Shown: positions 17,848-28,009, counted from the stretch's first letter. The stretch is DNA of 64,000 nt from Halocatena salina (GCF_023115355.1 NZ_CP096019.1:1674001-1738000), one strand, 5' to 3'. Numbers and translations are program-made. The notes: generated by a model not told the origin, from the sequence alone.

Positions 17848-19152
17848 ATGGACGATCGAACGTACACAGTAGACGCCGAGCCGGGCGAGCGCGTCACCGT
17901 CGCCGGGTGGGCACACGAGATCCGTGATCTCGGGGGGATTGCCTTTCTCATCGTTCGAGATCAGACGGGAAAGATTCAGGTCAAGTTCGCTCCCGACGAG
18001 ATGGACGAATCGCTGGTTCAGACCGGAACGAACGTGAGTCGTGAGAGCGTCGTCAGTGTGACCGGTGCCGTCGAGGAAGAGCCACGCGCACCAACCGGCG
18101 TCGAGATCGTGCCGGAATCGGTTGAGGTACTGGCCCCAGCTGATCCCGAACTGCCCCTCGACCCGACGGGGAAGGTCGATGCCGACCTTTCGACGCGGCT
18201 GGACAACCGAACGCTCGATCTCCGCAGCGGGGAGAGCAAGGCGATCTTCGAGATCCGGTCGACAGTGTTGAACGCCGTTCGGGACTACTTCCGATCGGTC
18301 GGCTGCACTGAGATCAACACCCCGAAGATCGTCGCCACCGGGACAGAAGGCGGCACGGAGCTGTTCCCACTCACGTATTTCGGACAGGAGGCGTTCATGA
18401 ACCAGTCGCCACAGCTGTTTAAACAGCTGATGGTCGGCTCCGGACTCGAACGCGTTTTCGAGATCGGTCCGATCTTCCGAGCCGAGGAGCACAACACCCC
18501 TCGGCACCTCAACGAAGCGACGATGATCGACTTCGAGAGCGCGTTCATCGATCATCACGAGGCGATGGACGTGTGTGAGGGGACGCTTCGGGCGGCGTAT
18601 GAGGCCGTCGAGACCGACTGTCACGAACAGCTCGAAACACTCGATCTCACAGATTCGTTTGCGGTGCCCCAGCAGTCATTTCCCCGACTCACCTACGAGG
18701 AGGCGATCGAGCGCATCAACGCCACCGGCGAACTCGACGAACAGCTGGTTTGGGGCGACGATCTCCCGACCGAAGCCGAGAAAGCCCTCGGGGACGACGT
18801 TGGTGGGCACTACTTCATCACCGACTGGCCCAGCGAGATCAAGCCGTTTTACATCCAGGATTACGACGACGATCCCCAGCTCTCGAAAGGGTTCGATCTC
18901 ATGCATCCGCGAATGGAACTCGTTTCCGGTGGCCAGCGCGAACACCGCCACGACGAACTCGTCGCCGGATTCGAACAGCAGGGATTGGATCCGGAGGCGT
19001 TCGAGTACTATACGAAGATGTTTAGATACGGGATGCCCCCCCACGCCGGGTGGGCCTACGGCGTCGAGCGTCTCGTCATGACGATGCTCGGTCTCTCGAA
19101 CATCCGGGAAGCTGTCCTCTTCCCCCGCGATCGCCAACGACTTTCGCCGTAG
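17848..19152 (+). CDS. aspS: Aspartyl-tRNA synthetase (archaeal type, possibly non-discriminating)
   Basis: 434 residues. The N-terminal OB-fold anticodon-binding domain has [20 protein letters not shown], and the class II core has the motif 2 loop [20 protein letters not shown] and motif 3 [17 protein letters not shown] His rather than Trp in the GWAHE segment is the residue seen in archaeal enzymes that also charge tRNA-Asn, to be corrected by the GatCAB amidotransferase. That inference needs checking against the rest of the genome. It probably shares a transcript with the GGGPS gene. Confidence 0.95.
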   Translation: MDDRTYTVDAEPGERVTVAGWAHEIRDLGGIAFLIVRDQTGKIQVKFAPDEMDESLVQTGTNVSRESVVSVTGAVEEEPRAPTGVEIVPESVEVLAPADPELPLDPTGKVDADLSTRLDNRTLDLRSGESKAIFEIRSTVLNAVRDYFRSVGCTEINTPKIVATGTEGGTELFPLTYFGQEAFMNQSPQLFKQLMVGSGLERVFEIGPIFRAEEHNTPRHLNEATMIDFESAFIDHHEAMDVCEGTLRAAYEAVETDCHEQLETLDLTDSFAVPQQSFPRLTYEEAIERINATGELDEQLVWGDDLPTEAEKALGDDVGGHYFITDWPSEIKPFYIQDYDDDPQLSKGFDLMHPRMELVSGGQREHRHDELVAGFEQQGLDPEAFEYYTKMFRYGMPPHAGWAYGVERLVMTMLGLSNIREAVLFPRDRQRLSP

Positions 19153-19163
19153 CGACAACAGAG

Positions 19164-19817
19164 TTAGGAAAGTGGGCGCGCGATTCGTCTGGCAGTCCCT
19201 GCAACGATGTTTCGCACGAACGCCCACAGCCCCACGTTCTCTTCTCTGAGCACGTACTGCTGACCGTCGTGAGCGACGACGCCCGACCGTTCCATGTAAT
19301 CGAGCGCCTCCCGAACGCGTGACTCGGTCAGATCACACTCGGCGGCGAGCTGTTCGACGGTGTGGGGCTCATCTTCGAGCACGTTCGCCACGAGGTGACC
19401 GTGGTTCGAGAGGAGCATCACATCCGCAGACGAGAGATCCTCGGACTGTCCGGCGTTTGCACCCTCGCCGCGACGGAAATCGGCGTACACGTCGGCGAGC
19501 AGCCATACGCCACCGATCGACGTGAGTACCGGAAACCACATGGGTCCGGAACTGCCGACCACGAGGGAATAGGCCATGAGGAGACTACCACCAATCACGC
19601 CCACACCGATCACTCCTTTCACGTATCGCTGATCGACCTCCGGTGTGTTCTGAAACACGGTGATGCATTCGGTCACGACGAGCGCAATGGCAAACCCGAT
19701 CAACATCTCTTGGGACGCGTTGAGGACCACTGCGAAAAACCCGAACAGGACGACGATACCAAGGAGGTGTTTGAGCGTGAACTGCTCACGGGCGGTTCGG
19801 TAGAGGGCCGAAAGCAT
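19164..19817 (-). CDS. Membrane protein with C-terminal winged-helix domain
   Basis: 217 residues. Residues 15-100 hold four hydrophobic spans, with a short conserved loop FQNTPEVDQRYVKG. After a linker (FRRGEGANAGQSEDLSS), residues 130-200 form a winged helix: LSNHGHLVANVLEDEPHTVE, QLAAECDLTESRVREALDYM and GVVAHDGQQYVL. This suggests a membrane-anchored regulator or a signal-linked DNA-binding protein. No family name is certain. It converges with aspS. Confidence 0.65.
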   Translation of the reverse strand: MLSALYRTAREQFTLKHLLGIVVLFGFFAVVLNASQEMLIGFAIALVVTECITVFQNTPEVDQRYVKGVIGVGVIGGSLLMAYSLVVGSSGPMWFPVLTSIGGVWLLADVYADFRRGEGANAGQSEDLSSADVMLLSNHGHLVANVLEDEPHTVEQLAAECDLTESRVREALDYMERSGVVAHDGQQYVLREENVGLWAFVRNIVAGTARRIARPLS

Positions 19818-20207
19818 ACCGGTACGTTGTAGCCGACTGCTAATATACGTTCATGTTGCTATACGATGCTATCTCGTGGTAATATGTCTCATTGTAGATA
19901 ACTCCGGGAAAACATGGGGTGGTTGGGATTTGAAACACCATGAATAGAACTTAATTATTTAAATAAAATATTTTTTATAGTTTAGATAGCATCGTCGATG
20001 AGCTGCATCGATTTCTAGCGCGAGCGTTCGATGTGATCCTTGTTACTGGTGATGGTAATTTCGAGAACGTGGATCATCTCCCCGTGGAACGGTACCGTGC
20101 GGTGTGATGAGCAATATCACAAATAATTTATGTGTTTTGGGATCGTCGGGTAATGCACTCACCACGAACTGTAAGGTTCAAGGGAACGACCCCCTGATTC
20201 GGGATCG
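19818..20207. other. Intergenic region, AT-rich
   Basis: A 390-bp gap between divergent genes. The stretch 19945-19985 is almost pure A/T and would supply promoter elements. I find no coding frame, tRNA or repeat shared with the rest of the window. Confidence 0.5.
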
Positions 20208-21065
20208 ATGTCGAGGAGTCCCAGCGCGTTCGTCCCTGGCCACATAACCGGCTTTTTCAGCATCCATCCACACGACGACCCAGAGCGGGCGGGATCACGA
20301 GGTGCAGGACTCGCTCTCTCGGATGGGGTTTCTGTGGACGTCGAGCGTGCTGCGGAGTCCGCTGTGGTGTTAAACGACCAGCGGGTGTCGATGGCGGCCG
20401 TCGAGGGTGTGCTCGATCGATTGGGAGTGACCGCGCGGGTGACTATCCACACTGAGCTGCCGGTGAGTGCTGGCTTTGGCGTCTCGGGGGCGAGTGCGCT
20501 CGGAACGGCTCTGACCGCCAACGCTATCACCGAAGACGACCGGACGGAAAACGAACTGATCGCGATCGCTCACGCCGCAGAGGTTGCGGCGGGAACCGGT
20601 CTCGGTGACGTGGTCGGGCAAGCTCGTGGGGGCGTCCCGATTCGACGCGAACCTGGGGGTCCCCCTCACGGGCAGATCGACGGGCTTTTCGTCCGTGAGC
20701 GGATCGAATACGTTTCCTTCGGCGGCTTGGACACGGCCACGATTCTCGGCGGAGACACTGCTGCGCTCTCACGAGCCGGCGAGGACGCGCTCGCTTGCCT
20801 GCTCGAACAGCCCACGCTCGAGCGGTTCATGACCGAGTCCCGTCGATTCGCCCGCAAAGCTGGACTTCTCACCGAGCGCGTTGAAGAGACCATCACGGCC
20901 GTCCAAAACGCCGGTGGCGAGGCGTCGATGGCGATGCTCGGAGAAACGGTGTTCGCACTCGGTGAGGGACTAACCAAGGCGGGATACGACCCGACTGTCT
21001 GTCACATCGACGGCGGACCGCGAAACGAATGTGGACAACGCACGACTTTTTTGGATGCTCGGTAA
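20208..21065 (+). CDS. Pantoate kinase (GHMP family)
   Basis: 285 residues. It starts MSRSPSAFVPGHITGFFSIH and has the GHMP ATP-binding motif PVSAGFGVSGASALGTAL near residues 88-105, plus the pantoate kinase signature GLGDVVGQARGGVPIRREPG. The enzyme phosphorylates pantoate to 4-phosphopantoate in the archaeal CoA pathway, which replaces pantothenate synthetase and kinase. The next gene, 9 bp downstream, encodes the following enzyme, so the two almost certainly form an operon. Confidence 0.93.
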   Translation: MSRSPSAFVPGHITGFFSIHPHDDPERAGSRGAGLALSDGVSVDVERAAESAVVLNDQRVSMAAVEGVLDRLGVTARVTIHTELPVSAGFGVSGASALGTALTANAITEDDRTENELIAIAHAAEVAAGTGLGDVVGQARGGVPIRREPGGPPHGQIDGLFVRERIEYVSFGGLDTATILGGDTAALSRAGEDALACLLEQPTLERFMTESRRFARKAGLLTERVEETITAVQNAGGEASMAMLGETVFALGEGLTKAGYDPTVCHIDGGPRNECGQRTTFLDAR

Positions 21066-21074
21066 ATCCGACCC

Positions 21075-21821
21075 ATGAGCGATATCGAGGTGCCCGAGAG
21101 CCACCCCCGGTACCAGTCGCTTCTCACCCGTCACCGGATCGAAGACGGGGTGGAAAAAGGTATCACCAGCCCGCAGGGTCTCATCGCCCAAGGGCGCGGC
21201 GAAGCGTTCGATTATCTCCTCGGCGAACGGACGTTACCCAGTGTCGACCGAGCCGAACGTGTCGCCGCTGCCCATCTCCTTCGTGCTCGTCATCCCGTAC
21301 TCTCAGTCAACGGCAACGTTGCCGCGCTCGTTCCCGACGAACTCATCACGCTTGCAGAGGCGACCGGTGCGGATCTCGAAGTAAATCTCTTCAACCGGAC
21401 CGAAGAGCGGATTCACGCCATCGTGGATCACCTCCGGGAACACGGGGCGTGTGAGGTGAAAGGAACCACTGCTGACGAACGCATTCCCGGTCTCGATCAC
21501 GAACGAGCGAAAGTCGACGCTGATGGGATCTACGACGCCGATGTCGTACTCGTTCCACTCGAAGACGGCGATCGCGCCCAAGCGCTCGCAGAGATGGGCA
21601 AAACCGAACTCGTCATCGATCTTAATCCGTTGTCGCGATCGCCACAGACCGCAGCCGTGCCGATCATCGATAACGTCATCAGGGCGCTTCCGAACATTAC
21701 GACCCACGCGCGCGACCTTGCCGACGCGTCTTCTGACCAGTTAGACGACGTCATCGCCGGGTTCGATCCGGAGACGGTGTTGACCGAGACCGAACGAGCC
21801 ATTCGAACCGGCGGCGACTGA
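21075..21821 (+). CDS. 4-phosphopantoate--beta-alanine ligase (phosphopantothenate synthetase)
   Basis: 248 residues. The family pattern is clear: ESHPRYQSLLTRHRIEDGVE at the N-terminus, AQGRGEAFDYLLGE, VSVNGNVAALVPDELI, DLEVNLFNRTEERIHAIVDH and VIDLNPLSRSPQTAAVPIID. It joins 4-phosphopantoate and beta-alanine with ATP to form 4'-phosphopantothenate. It is paired with pantoate kinase just upstream, giving the complete archaeal-specific segment of CoA synthesis. Confidence 0.94.
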   Translation: MSDIEVPESHPRYQSLLTRHRIEDGVEKGITSPQGLIAQGRGEAFDYLLGERTLPSVDRAERVAAAHLLRARHPVLSVNGNVAALVPDELITLAEATGADLEVNLFNRTEERIHAIVDHLREHGACEVKGTTADERIPGLDHERAKVDADGIYDADVVLVPLEDGDRAQALAEMGKTELVIDLNPLSRSPQTAAVPIIDNVIRALPNITTHARDLADASSDQLDDVIAGFDPETVLTETERAIRTGGD

Positions 21822-21951
21822 GCACAACAGCGAGCGAATACGCTCTTTTCACTGTCTCTGTAGCGGATCTGTCCTCGAAACAGGGCTAAAGGCGGCAGGC
21901 GGATTTTCCCCACGCTAAGGTTAACCGGTTGAACGCCGAAGTTTGAACGAT

Positions 21952-24165
21952 ATGGTTCCGACCGAGAACGACTCCGAACTCACACGAGAGCTCGGTCTCG
22001 CTGCGGTTTTCACCACTGCAGCGGGCACTATGATCGGAGCCGGAATCTTCGTCCTGCCAGGACCGGCTGCAGCAGCGGCGGGCCCTTCGTCGGCACTTGC
22101 GTTCGTGTTTGCAGGAACCATCGCCCTGATCGCAACGATGTGTGCCGTCGAACTGGCGACAGCCATGCCCCACGCCGGCGGCCCGTACTTCTTTGTGAGC
22201 CGTGCGATGGGTCCATTGGTCGGAACCGTCATCGGTCTGGGGGCCTGGCTCGCACTCATCCTGAAAGGCTCGTTCGCCCTCGTCGGATTGGGCTGGTACG
22301 TCACGTATTTCTCTTCTGTTTCCATTGTCGCTGTCGCTGCTGTCGGTGGGATCGGCCTCATCCTCGTCAACTGGCTCGGTGCCGAGCAAAGCGGACAGTT
22401 CCAGACGTTGGTGGTGTTGGGACTCGTTATGATCCTCGCGGTGTTCGTCGGAGGAGGAGTATCCGTCATCGACACCCGGAACTTCTCTCCGCTGTTAGAA
22501 CATGGCTGGAGTGGGGTTATCACTGCGACTGGTCTGGTGTTCATCTCCTATCTGGGGGTCGTCAAAGCGACCGCCGTCGCAGGCGAAGTCAGAGACCCGG
22601 GAACGACGTTTCCACGGGCATTGATCGCTGCCGTCGTGTTCGTAACGCTGCTGTATGCGGGAATTATGCTGATCATCACCGGTGTGATGACGCTCCCGGA
22701 GATCGAAGAGAGCACGGCACCGGTCGCTGACGCGGGCGAACTGTTTTTGGGTACCTTGGGTGGCGCTATCATCGCGCTGGCTGGCATTTTTGCCACAGTC
22801 TCGACGGCGAACGCAGCGACGCTGTCGTCGTCCCGGTTTCCGTTTGCCATGTCCCAGGACGGACTCATGACGCCGAAACTCCGCAAATCTTCGGCTCGGT
22901 TTGGAACCCCGACCCGATCGATCTGGCTGACGGGGCTGATCATGATCGGATTGGCGCTTCTGTTCGATGCCGAAGGCTTGGCGAAGCTCGGGGGAACGTT
23001 CGGCATCCTCGTGTTCGCGTTGTTGAACGTGACTGTCGTTTTGCTCCGGGGGGCCCAACCGGAATGGTACGATCCGGACTTTCGGACCCCCTTTTCCCCG
23101 GTGCTTCCCCTCCTTGGGACGGCCGCCGCGTTGCTGCTGATCCCGTTTATGGGATTACTCTCGCAAGTGAGCGCCATCGTCTTGATCGTGCTCGGGATCG
23201 CGTGGTACTACGTCCAGACGCGGATCGGCGAGACGGTTCACCCGGACCACACCATCGGCGATCAGCTCCAACGAGTCCACTACCAGCAAGCGATCGACGA
23301 CAAAGAGGAACGTCTCGGAACCGTGGTTGACACTCATTCGAAGATCGTCGTCGAGATCGTCGAAGAACGGCCCAACAGGGATCTGTTGGCGATCGTCGCC
23401 GCGCTCGCCCGCCGATACGACGCAACTCTCGATATGGTCGTCATCTCCGAGGTGCCTCCACAGCTTCCCCTCTCCGAGTACGATCCCGATTTCGACAAAG
23501 GGTGGATCGATACGCTCGAACACCGATTGGCATCTACCGATTGCGACGTCAACTTCGAGCACATACTCACCCGCGACCGTACCGATGCGCTGTTCGACCA
23601 GATCGACGACCGGACCGAATTGGTGGTCATCGATTGGTACGAGCCGATGGAAAAACAGTATCTTCAGGGAAGCCACGTGGATGAGATCCTTCGTTCTGAT
23701 ATCCCCGTCCAAGTCGCCGTGCTGAAACATCGTGGACTGGAGAAACTGCAAGACATCGTCGTCGCTACAGAAGAAAAGCCGTACGACCGTACTGAGGTCG
23801 AACTTGCGGACGCGATCGCTGTCTCGACGAACAGCTCGCTCACGCTAATGAAGGTCATTCCCGAGGACGCCTCCCAAGAGATGATCACGACGGCACGGGA
23901 GTATCTGGATACCCTTCAGGAGTTGGTGTCGAGTCCCACGGAGACGGAGATCATCCTCGGAGACGACGTACGAACCGCACTGATCGAACGCGGTGACGCC
24001 GCTGATCTGTTGATTCTCGGCTCTTCGTCCCATCCAGCCCCCGATTTCTTCGGCCCAACGACCGACATCGTCGCCGCCGAGACGGAGTCGTCCGTCCTTC
24101 TCGCCAAAGATCCGGAAACGGTGATTCCGTGGTATCGACGGATAAAGCACCGTCTCTTCGGTTGA
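21952..24165 (+). CDS. APC-family amino acid permease fused to two UspA-like domains
   Basis: 737 residues from the ATG at 21952. Residues 1-430 form an APC-superfamily transporter with about 12 spans; the first carries TTAAGTMIGAGIFVLPGPAA, the substrate-binding unwound helix. A cytoplasmic tail of about 300 residues contains two tandem universal-stress-protein folds. The first runs from SKIVVEIVEERPNRDLLAIV to VIDWYEPMEK; the second begins KLQDIVVATEEKPYDRTEVE and contains the nucleotide-binding-like LLILGSSSHP. This architecture occurs in haloarchaeal amino-acid/polyamine transporters, and the tail probably senses nucleotide or energy state. Monocistronic. Confidence 0.9.
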   Translation: MVPTENDSELTRELGLAAVFTTAAGTMIGAGIFVLPGPAAAAAGPSSALAFVFAGTIALIATMCAVELATAMPHAGGPYFFVSRAMGPLVGTVIGLGAWLALILKGSFALVGLGWYVTYFSSVSIVAVAAVGGIGLILVNWLGAEQSGQFQTLVVLGLVMILAVFVGGGVSVIDTRNFSPLLEHGWSGVITATGLVFISYLGVVKATAVAGEVRDPGTTFPRALIAAVVFVTLLYAGIMLIITGVMTLPEIEESTAPVADAGELFLGTLGGAIIALAGIFATVSTANAATLSSSRFPFAMSQDGLMTPKLRKSSARFGTPTRSIWLTGLIMIGLALLFDAEGLAKLGGTFGILVFALLNVTVVLLRGAQPEWYDPDFRTPFSPVLPLLGTAAALLLIPFMGLLSQVSAIVLIVLGIAWYYVQTRIGETVHPDHTIGDQLQRVHYQQAIDDKEERLGTVVDTHSKIVVEIVEERPNRDLLAIVAALARRYDATLDMVVISEVPPQLPLSEYDPDFDKGWIDTLEHRLASTDCDVNFEHILTRDRTDALFDQIDDRTELVVIDWYEPMEKQYLQGSHVDEILRSDIPVQVAVLKHRGLEKLQDIVVATEEKPYDRTEVELADAIAVSTNSSLTLMKVIPEDASQEMITTAREYLDTLQELVSSPTETEIILGDDVRTALIERGDAADLLILGSSSHPAPDFFGPTTDIVAAETESSVLLAKDPETVIPWYRRIKHRLFG

Positions 24166-24298
24166 GTCAGACCGTCTCTTTTGTACAACTGGTCCTGTAG
24201 CTACGTCTATTAGACTATAATATAATAAACAATATGAATGTATTCTATTTATGAATAACCGAAACATCCATTACCACTGGAGGATACCACTGAGTTGT

Positions 24299-25231
24299 AT
24301 GTCCGAATCCGAGTTCGGAACGTTCAGTGAGGTTGGTGAGGCAGATGTGACGCGGGCGATCGGTCAGGAGTGGACCGATGAGTTCATGGATTTCTCCGAC
24401 AGCGACGTGATCATCGTCGGTGGCGGTCCGTCCGGCCTGATGGCGGCGACGGAGTTGGCGTCTCGCGGCGTGAAGACGATGATCGTCGAGAAGAACAACT
24501 ACCTCGGTGGCGGCTTTTGGCTCGGCGGCTTTCTGATGAATAAGGTCACCGTTCGGTCGCCTGCCCAAGCGGTGTTCGACGATTACGACGTCGACTACAA
24601 GCCTGCGGCCGATAGCGAGGGGCTGTACGTGGCGAACGGTCCACACGCCTGCTCCGCGATGATCAAGGCGGCGTGTGACGCGGGCGCGAAGATCCAGAAT
24701 ATGACCGAGTTCACGGACATCGTAATCCGCGAGGACCATCGCATCGGTGGGATCGTGATGAACTGGACGCCGGTGCACGCGTTGCCCCGTGAACTGACGT
24801 GCGTGGATCCGATCGCTGTCGAGGCGGATTTGGTGATCGACGCGACGGGTCACGACGCGATGGCAGTGAAAAAGCTTGACGAGCGCGGCGTGTTGAACGC
24901 ACCGGGGATCGAGGACGCAAAAACGAACGCCGGGATGGACCAGACCGAAGAGGGTCAGTACGGTGCGCCGGGGCACGACTCGCCGGGACACGACTCGATG
25001 TGGGTCGGCAAAAGCGAGGACGCGGTCGTCGAACACACCGGACTGGCTCATGACGGACTCATCGTCACCGGGATGGCCGTTGCCACCACGTACGGTCTAC
25101 CACGCATGGGTCCAACGTTCGGTGCCATGCTGCTCTCGGGCAAACGGGCGGCTCAGATCGCGCTCAAAGAACTCGGTGTCGACGCCGAGCCGGTGGAACT
25201 GACCACCACAACGGCGTCTGCTGACGACTGA
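24299..25231 (+). CDS. thi4: Thiamine thiazole synthase Thi4 with candidate sulfur-donor Cys168
   Basis: 310 residues from the ATG at 24299. The FAD/NAD-binding fold begins [20 protein letters not shown] near residue 37, followed by [20 protein letters not shown]. The enzyme builds ADP-thiazole from NAD and glycine for thiamine synthesis. A cysteine lies in [12 protein letters not shown] (residue 168), at the position where the Haloferax volcanii and yeast enzymes give up their own cysteine sulfur, so a single-turnover enzyme is likely; methanogen homologues have His there and use sulfide. The upstream in-frame ATG at 24251 lies in AT-rich leader sequence. No TPP riboswitch pattern was seen. 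Confidence 0.93.
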   Translation: MSESEFGTFSEVGEADVTRAIGQEWTDEFMDFSDSDVIIVGGGPSGLMAATELASRGVKTMIVEKNNYLGGGFWLGGFLMNKVTVRSPAQAVFDDYDVDYKPAADSEGLYVANGPHACSAMIKAACDAGAKIQNMTEFTDIVIREDHRIGGIVMNWTPVHALPRELTCVDPIAVEADLVIDATGHDAMAVKKLDERGVLNAPGIEDAKTNAGMDQTEEGQYGAPGHDSPGHDSMWVGKSEDAVVEHTGLAHDGLIVTGMAVATTYGLPRMGPTFGAMLLSGKRAAQIALKELGVDAEPVELTTTTASADD

Positions 25232-25237
25232 GACCAC

Positions 25238-26002
25238 ATGGTCGAGCAGATATCACTGTATCGTGCACCCACGACGGTCGCCGACTGCGAGCGTATCGCA
25301 GCGTGGCTCGACGAGCGCGTGGACGCCGACGTGACGGTTCGAGAGCGGTTTCTCGACCAGCACGCCGACGAAGCGCTGCCGTCAGCGTTTGCCACAGCGC
25401 GTGTCCAGTCGCCGTACGAACGCGAGACCGGCTCGGAGATGCTCGGTATCGTCCGGTATGAGGAGCGGGCACTGTCCCAGCCCGAACGAGCCGGTGGGGT
25501 GTTGTACGACGGCCGAGCGCTACAGGACGCGCTCCGAACCCGATTACCGACCGGGTCGCTCGATCACGCCCGTGTCATTCTGCTCGATCGGGTGCTCGGC
25601 ACCTGGGGCGAGCACGACGGACGCTGGCACAAGCGGGTGAGCGTGCTCGGACAGCCAGCGCTCGTTTCCGTGCCCGGTTTGTACGAAGCGCCAGCGAAAC
25701 CCGAGAGCTATTATAAGGCACAACAACGCCACGCGCTGCTTTCCGGTGACACCCCTCCGCGTGAACTGCTCGAAAACGAGGTCGACGGTGCATTTCTCGT
25801 CGAAGACGATCCCCGGACGACCGAAGCGTTACAGGGATACGTGCTGAGTGCGGTCCATTATCTTGCCACCGGTGAAGCGTTCTGTGACGACGAACGGTGT
25901 CGACTCTCTAACCCCCACAGACACCCCGGCGTCATCACTGCTCAGCTCCGCCATCCGGAATTCTGTCCAGAACATGATGCGATGTACGGGAACAGTGAGT
26001 GA
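25238..26002 (+). CDS. Conserved haloarchaeal protein with Cys/His-rich C-terminus (degenerate archaemetzincin-like?)
   Basis: 254 residues, only 6 bp after thi4 and therefore probably co-transcribed. The N-terminal half is alpha/beta, with SAFATARVQSPYERETGSEM. The C-terminal part has VLSAVHYLATGEAFCDDERC followed by NPHRHPG and FCPEH. The cysteine/histidine spacing recalls the zinc-binding end of archaemetzincins, but no H-E-x-x-H is present. It may be one of the putative metallopeptidase-like haloarchaeal families (DUF6775 comes to mind, from memory only). Function unknown. Confidence 0.6.
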   Translation: MVEQISLYRAPTTVADCERIAAWLDERVDADVTVRERFLDQHADEALPSAFATARVQSPYERETGSEMLGIVRYEERALSQPERAGGVLYDGRALQDALRTRLPTGSLDHARVILLDRVLGTWGEHDGRWHKRVSVLGQPALVSVPGLYEAPAKPESYYKAQQRHALLSGDTPPRELLENEVDGAFLVEDDPRTTEALQGYVLSAVHYLATGEAFCDDERCRLSNPHRHPGVITAQLRHPEFCPEHDAMYGNSE

Positions 26003-26072
26003 CCGTCGATTCGTGACATCCTCGCCATCGAGTGCGATAGTAGTCACTCCGAGGGATCGTGGTTAGGACAGT

Positions 26073-26393
26073 TCAGTGGTCGTCTTCTCGCCAACGGTGT
26101 TCGCACTCGGTACAGATGAAAAACCGCGTTTCGGACTCGTCGGCCGATCTGATCTGTTGCATATACCAGTACGCCCGATCGTTCTCACAGTTCGGACAGA
26201 CGACGGACGTCGTAGGAAGCCCTTTATCCTCGGCGTCACTCACATCGACGATACCACCGTCTTCTTGTGCTTGTGTGGTGACCATTGCCTCCTCGGCCTC
26301 GGCGTCACCCCCCGTCTCGTATCCACAGGAGCGACACACCCACGTATCGTCCTCCTTGTGCATGATCGAACCACACTCATCGCAGAACTTCAT
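26073..26393 (-). CDS. tfs: Transcription factor S (TFS, RNA polymerase cleavage factor)
   Basis: 106 residues from the ATG at 26393. The N-terminal zinc ribbon has Cys4, Cys7, Cys20 and Cys23; the C-terminal ribbon has Cys66, Cys69, Cys94 and Cys97. Between the last pairs, QIRSADESETRFF carries the acidic hairpin D85-E86 that enters the polymerase pore and stimulates RNA cleavage in backtracked complexes. The intact DE motif indicates an active TFS1-type factor. Converges with the thi4 operon. Confidence 0.95.
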   Translation of the reverse strand: MKFCDECGSIMHKEDDTWVCRSCGYETGGDAEAEEAMVTTQAQEDGGIVDVSDAEDKGLPTTSVVCPNCENDRAYWYMQQIRSADESETRFFICTECEHRWREDDH

Positions 26394-26426
26394 ACCTTCT
26401 CGGAATAGGTCAGACTGTATAAACAC

Positions 26427-26652
26427 CGGGATTGAATGCGATACGTCACAAACAATATGGCTGATAGGCGTGTTGGATACGTCCGTTAAATAAATAGCCC
26501 CTGTATCGAGCGACCGTTGTGGCGCTATCTGATGGATTGTATACCAATATCGTCAGAAATGACTGTAGATCATACTAAGCCATTACAAACTGATCAGTAA
26601 TCGTAGTGGAAGTATTTATGGAACGGGACCCTAATCACGGTGGGTGGTACCG
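26427..26652. promoter_or_regulatory. Divergent promoter region of tfs and the amphi-Trp gene
   Basis: An AT-rich region. A GTATTTATGG stretch near 26612-26621 lies about 32-40 bp before the ATG at 26653 and is a good TATA-box candidate for the rightward gene. No RNA gene seen. Confidence 0.35.
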
Positions 26653-26901
26653 ATGTCCGAGACGACAGAATTCGAAGCGGAGCTAAGCCGACGGGAGGTT
26701 GCAGAGTATCTCCGCGATCTGGCGGACGAGTTTGTCGATGAAGAGGCACCGATGACGGTGCCCGTCGGGAACAAGGAAGTCACGCTTCGTCCATCACCGA
26801 CAGTTTCGTGTGAGACCACGGTGACCGAACGATCGCCAATGATCGGAACCGACAAAGAGGAAGTGGTGGTGACGTTGTCGTGGTCGCCTCCCAGTGAGTG
26901 A
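26653..26901 (+). CDS. Amphi-Trp domain small protein
   Basis: 82 residues from the ATG at 26653. It has the compact pattern of haloarchaeal amphi-Trp proteins: an N-terminal helix with LSRREVAEYLRDLADEF, then beta strands MTVPVGNKEVTLRPSPTVSC and a C-terminal strand VVVTLSWSPP with the characteristic Trp. These small acidic proteins have no known function. An upstream in-frame start adds only three residues. Confidence 0.7.
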   Translation: MSETTEFEAELSRREVAEYLRDLADEFVDEEAPMTVPVGNKEVTLRPSPTVSCETTVTERSPMIGTDKEEVVVTLSWSPPSE

Positions 26902-26961
26902 CCCGGACGATCATGTTCCGTTTCCCATCTGGTTTTTATCATTCCGATCGTAAGCTGGCGT

Positions 26962-27978
26962 ATGCCAGATCGAGACGACATACTGCATCCGAACAGCACG
27001 GCAACAACCATCGTCCGGTTCGTGTTCGTGTTGCTCGGAACGCTTCTTGGGACCGTAGCCGGTGTGTTCTTGTTCGTATGGGTGCCGTCAGGAACGAGCG
27101 TTTTCGGTGTGTTGTTGGCAGTTATAACGACACTGCTCGGTGCTCGGATCGCTGGCGGACTCACAACCACAGTGCTTCCGACGTACAACGTCGCGGAGGT
27201 TGCCGTTACGGGACCGATCACTCGTGATGGCGATTTCGGTCCGGTTCCGGGGCAGGGCCGTTCGATCCCTGCCGATGACATCGTCGAGCAGATCGAGCGG
27301 GCCGAGGCGGACCGCAACGCGGATGCGCTTCTCGTGAAACTCAACACGCCCGGTGGTGAAGTCGTTCCGAGCGAAGACATCCGAAACGCCGTGGTGTCGT
27401 TCGAAGGACCGACGATCGCGTACGCGACAGATACGTGTGCGAGCGGTGGCTACTGGATTGCCAGCGCTTGTGATGAGATCTGGGCGCGAGAGACGAGCGT
27501 CATCGGGAGCATCGGCGTGATCGGCTCTCGACTCAACGCGAGCACACTCGCCGAGGAACTCGGCCTTTCCTACGAACGGTTTGCTGCTGGTCGGTACAAG
27601 GACGCTGGCACGGCGCTAAAGGAGATCGATGACGACGAACGGGCGTATCTTCAGGGGTTGATCGACGACTACTACGAGCATTTCGTTGAACGCGTCGCTG
27701 ATGGGCGTGACATCGATCCGGACGCGATCCGCGACACCGAAGCGCGCGTGTATCTCGGCAACGACGCGCAAGATATCGATCTCATCGACGCGATCGGTAC
27801 CCATGAAGACGTACTCGACCGCGTGACGGAACTGCTCGACACCGAGGCGGTTCACACCGAATTCGAACCGGAACGGAGCGTACGACAGCGCCTCCAACGC
27901 GGCGCACGGGGACTTGCGTTCGCGTTCGGTGCTGGCGTGTGGAGCCACATTGACGAACGATTCGACGTTCGGCTATAG
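26962..27978 (+). CDS. sppA: Signal peptide peptidase SppA (S49 family)
   Basis: 338 residues. Two N-terminal hydrophobic spans (about residues 15-40 and 48-70) anchor it. The catalytic Ser161 is in TDTCASGGYWIASACDEIWA and the general-base Lys213 is in AAGRYKDAG, spaced 52 residues apart as in Bacillus SppA. It cleaves remnant signal peptides in the membrane. It is followed by a DUF373 membrane protein in the same direction after 32 bp. Confidence 0.93.
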   Translation: MPDRDDILHPNSTATTIVRFVFVLLGTLLGTVAGVFLFVWVPSGTSVFGVLLAVITTLLGARIAGGLTTTVLPTYNVAEVAVTGPITRDGDFGPVPGQGRSIPADDIVEQIERAEADRNADALLVKLNTPGGEVVPSEDIRNAVVSFEGPTIAYATDTCASGGYWIASACDEIWARETSVIGSIGVIGSRLNASTLAEELGLSYERFAAGRYKDAGTALKEIDDDERAYLQGLIDDYYEHFVERVADGRDIDPDAIRDTEARVYLGNDAQDIDLIDAIGTHEDVLDRVTELLDTEAVHTEFEPERSVRQRLQRGARGLAFAFGAGVWSHIDERFDVRL

Positions 27979-28009
27979 ATTTTTATTCCGGTAGAACATC
28001 CGACCCACT

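Noticed and set aside
24166-24298. TPP riboswitch upstream of thi4
   Set aside because: The CTGAGA and ACC-TGAT-type conserved segments of the thi-box are missing; the leader is simply AT-rich.
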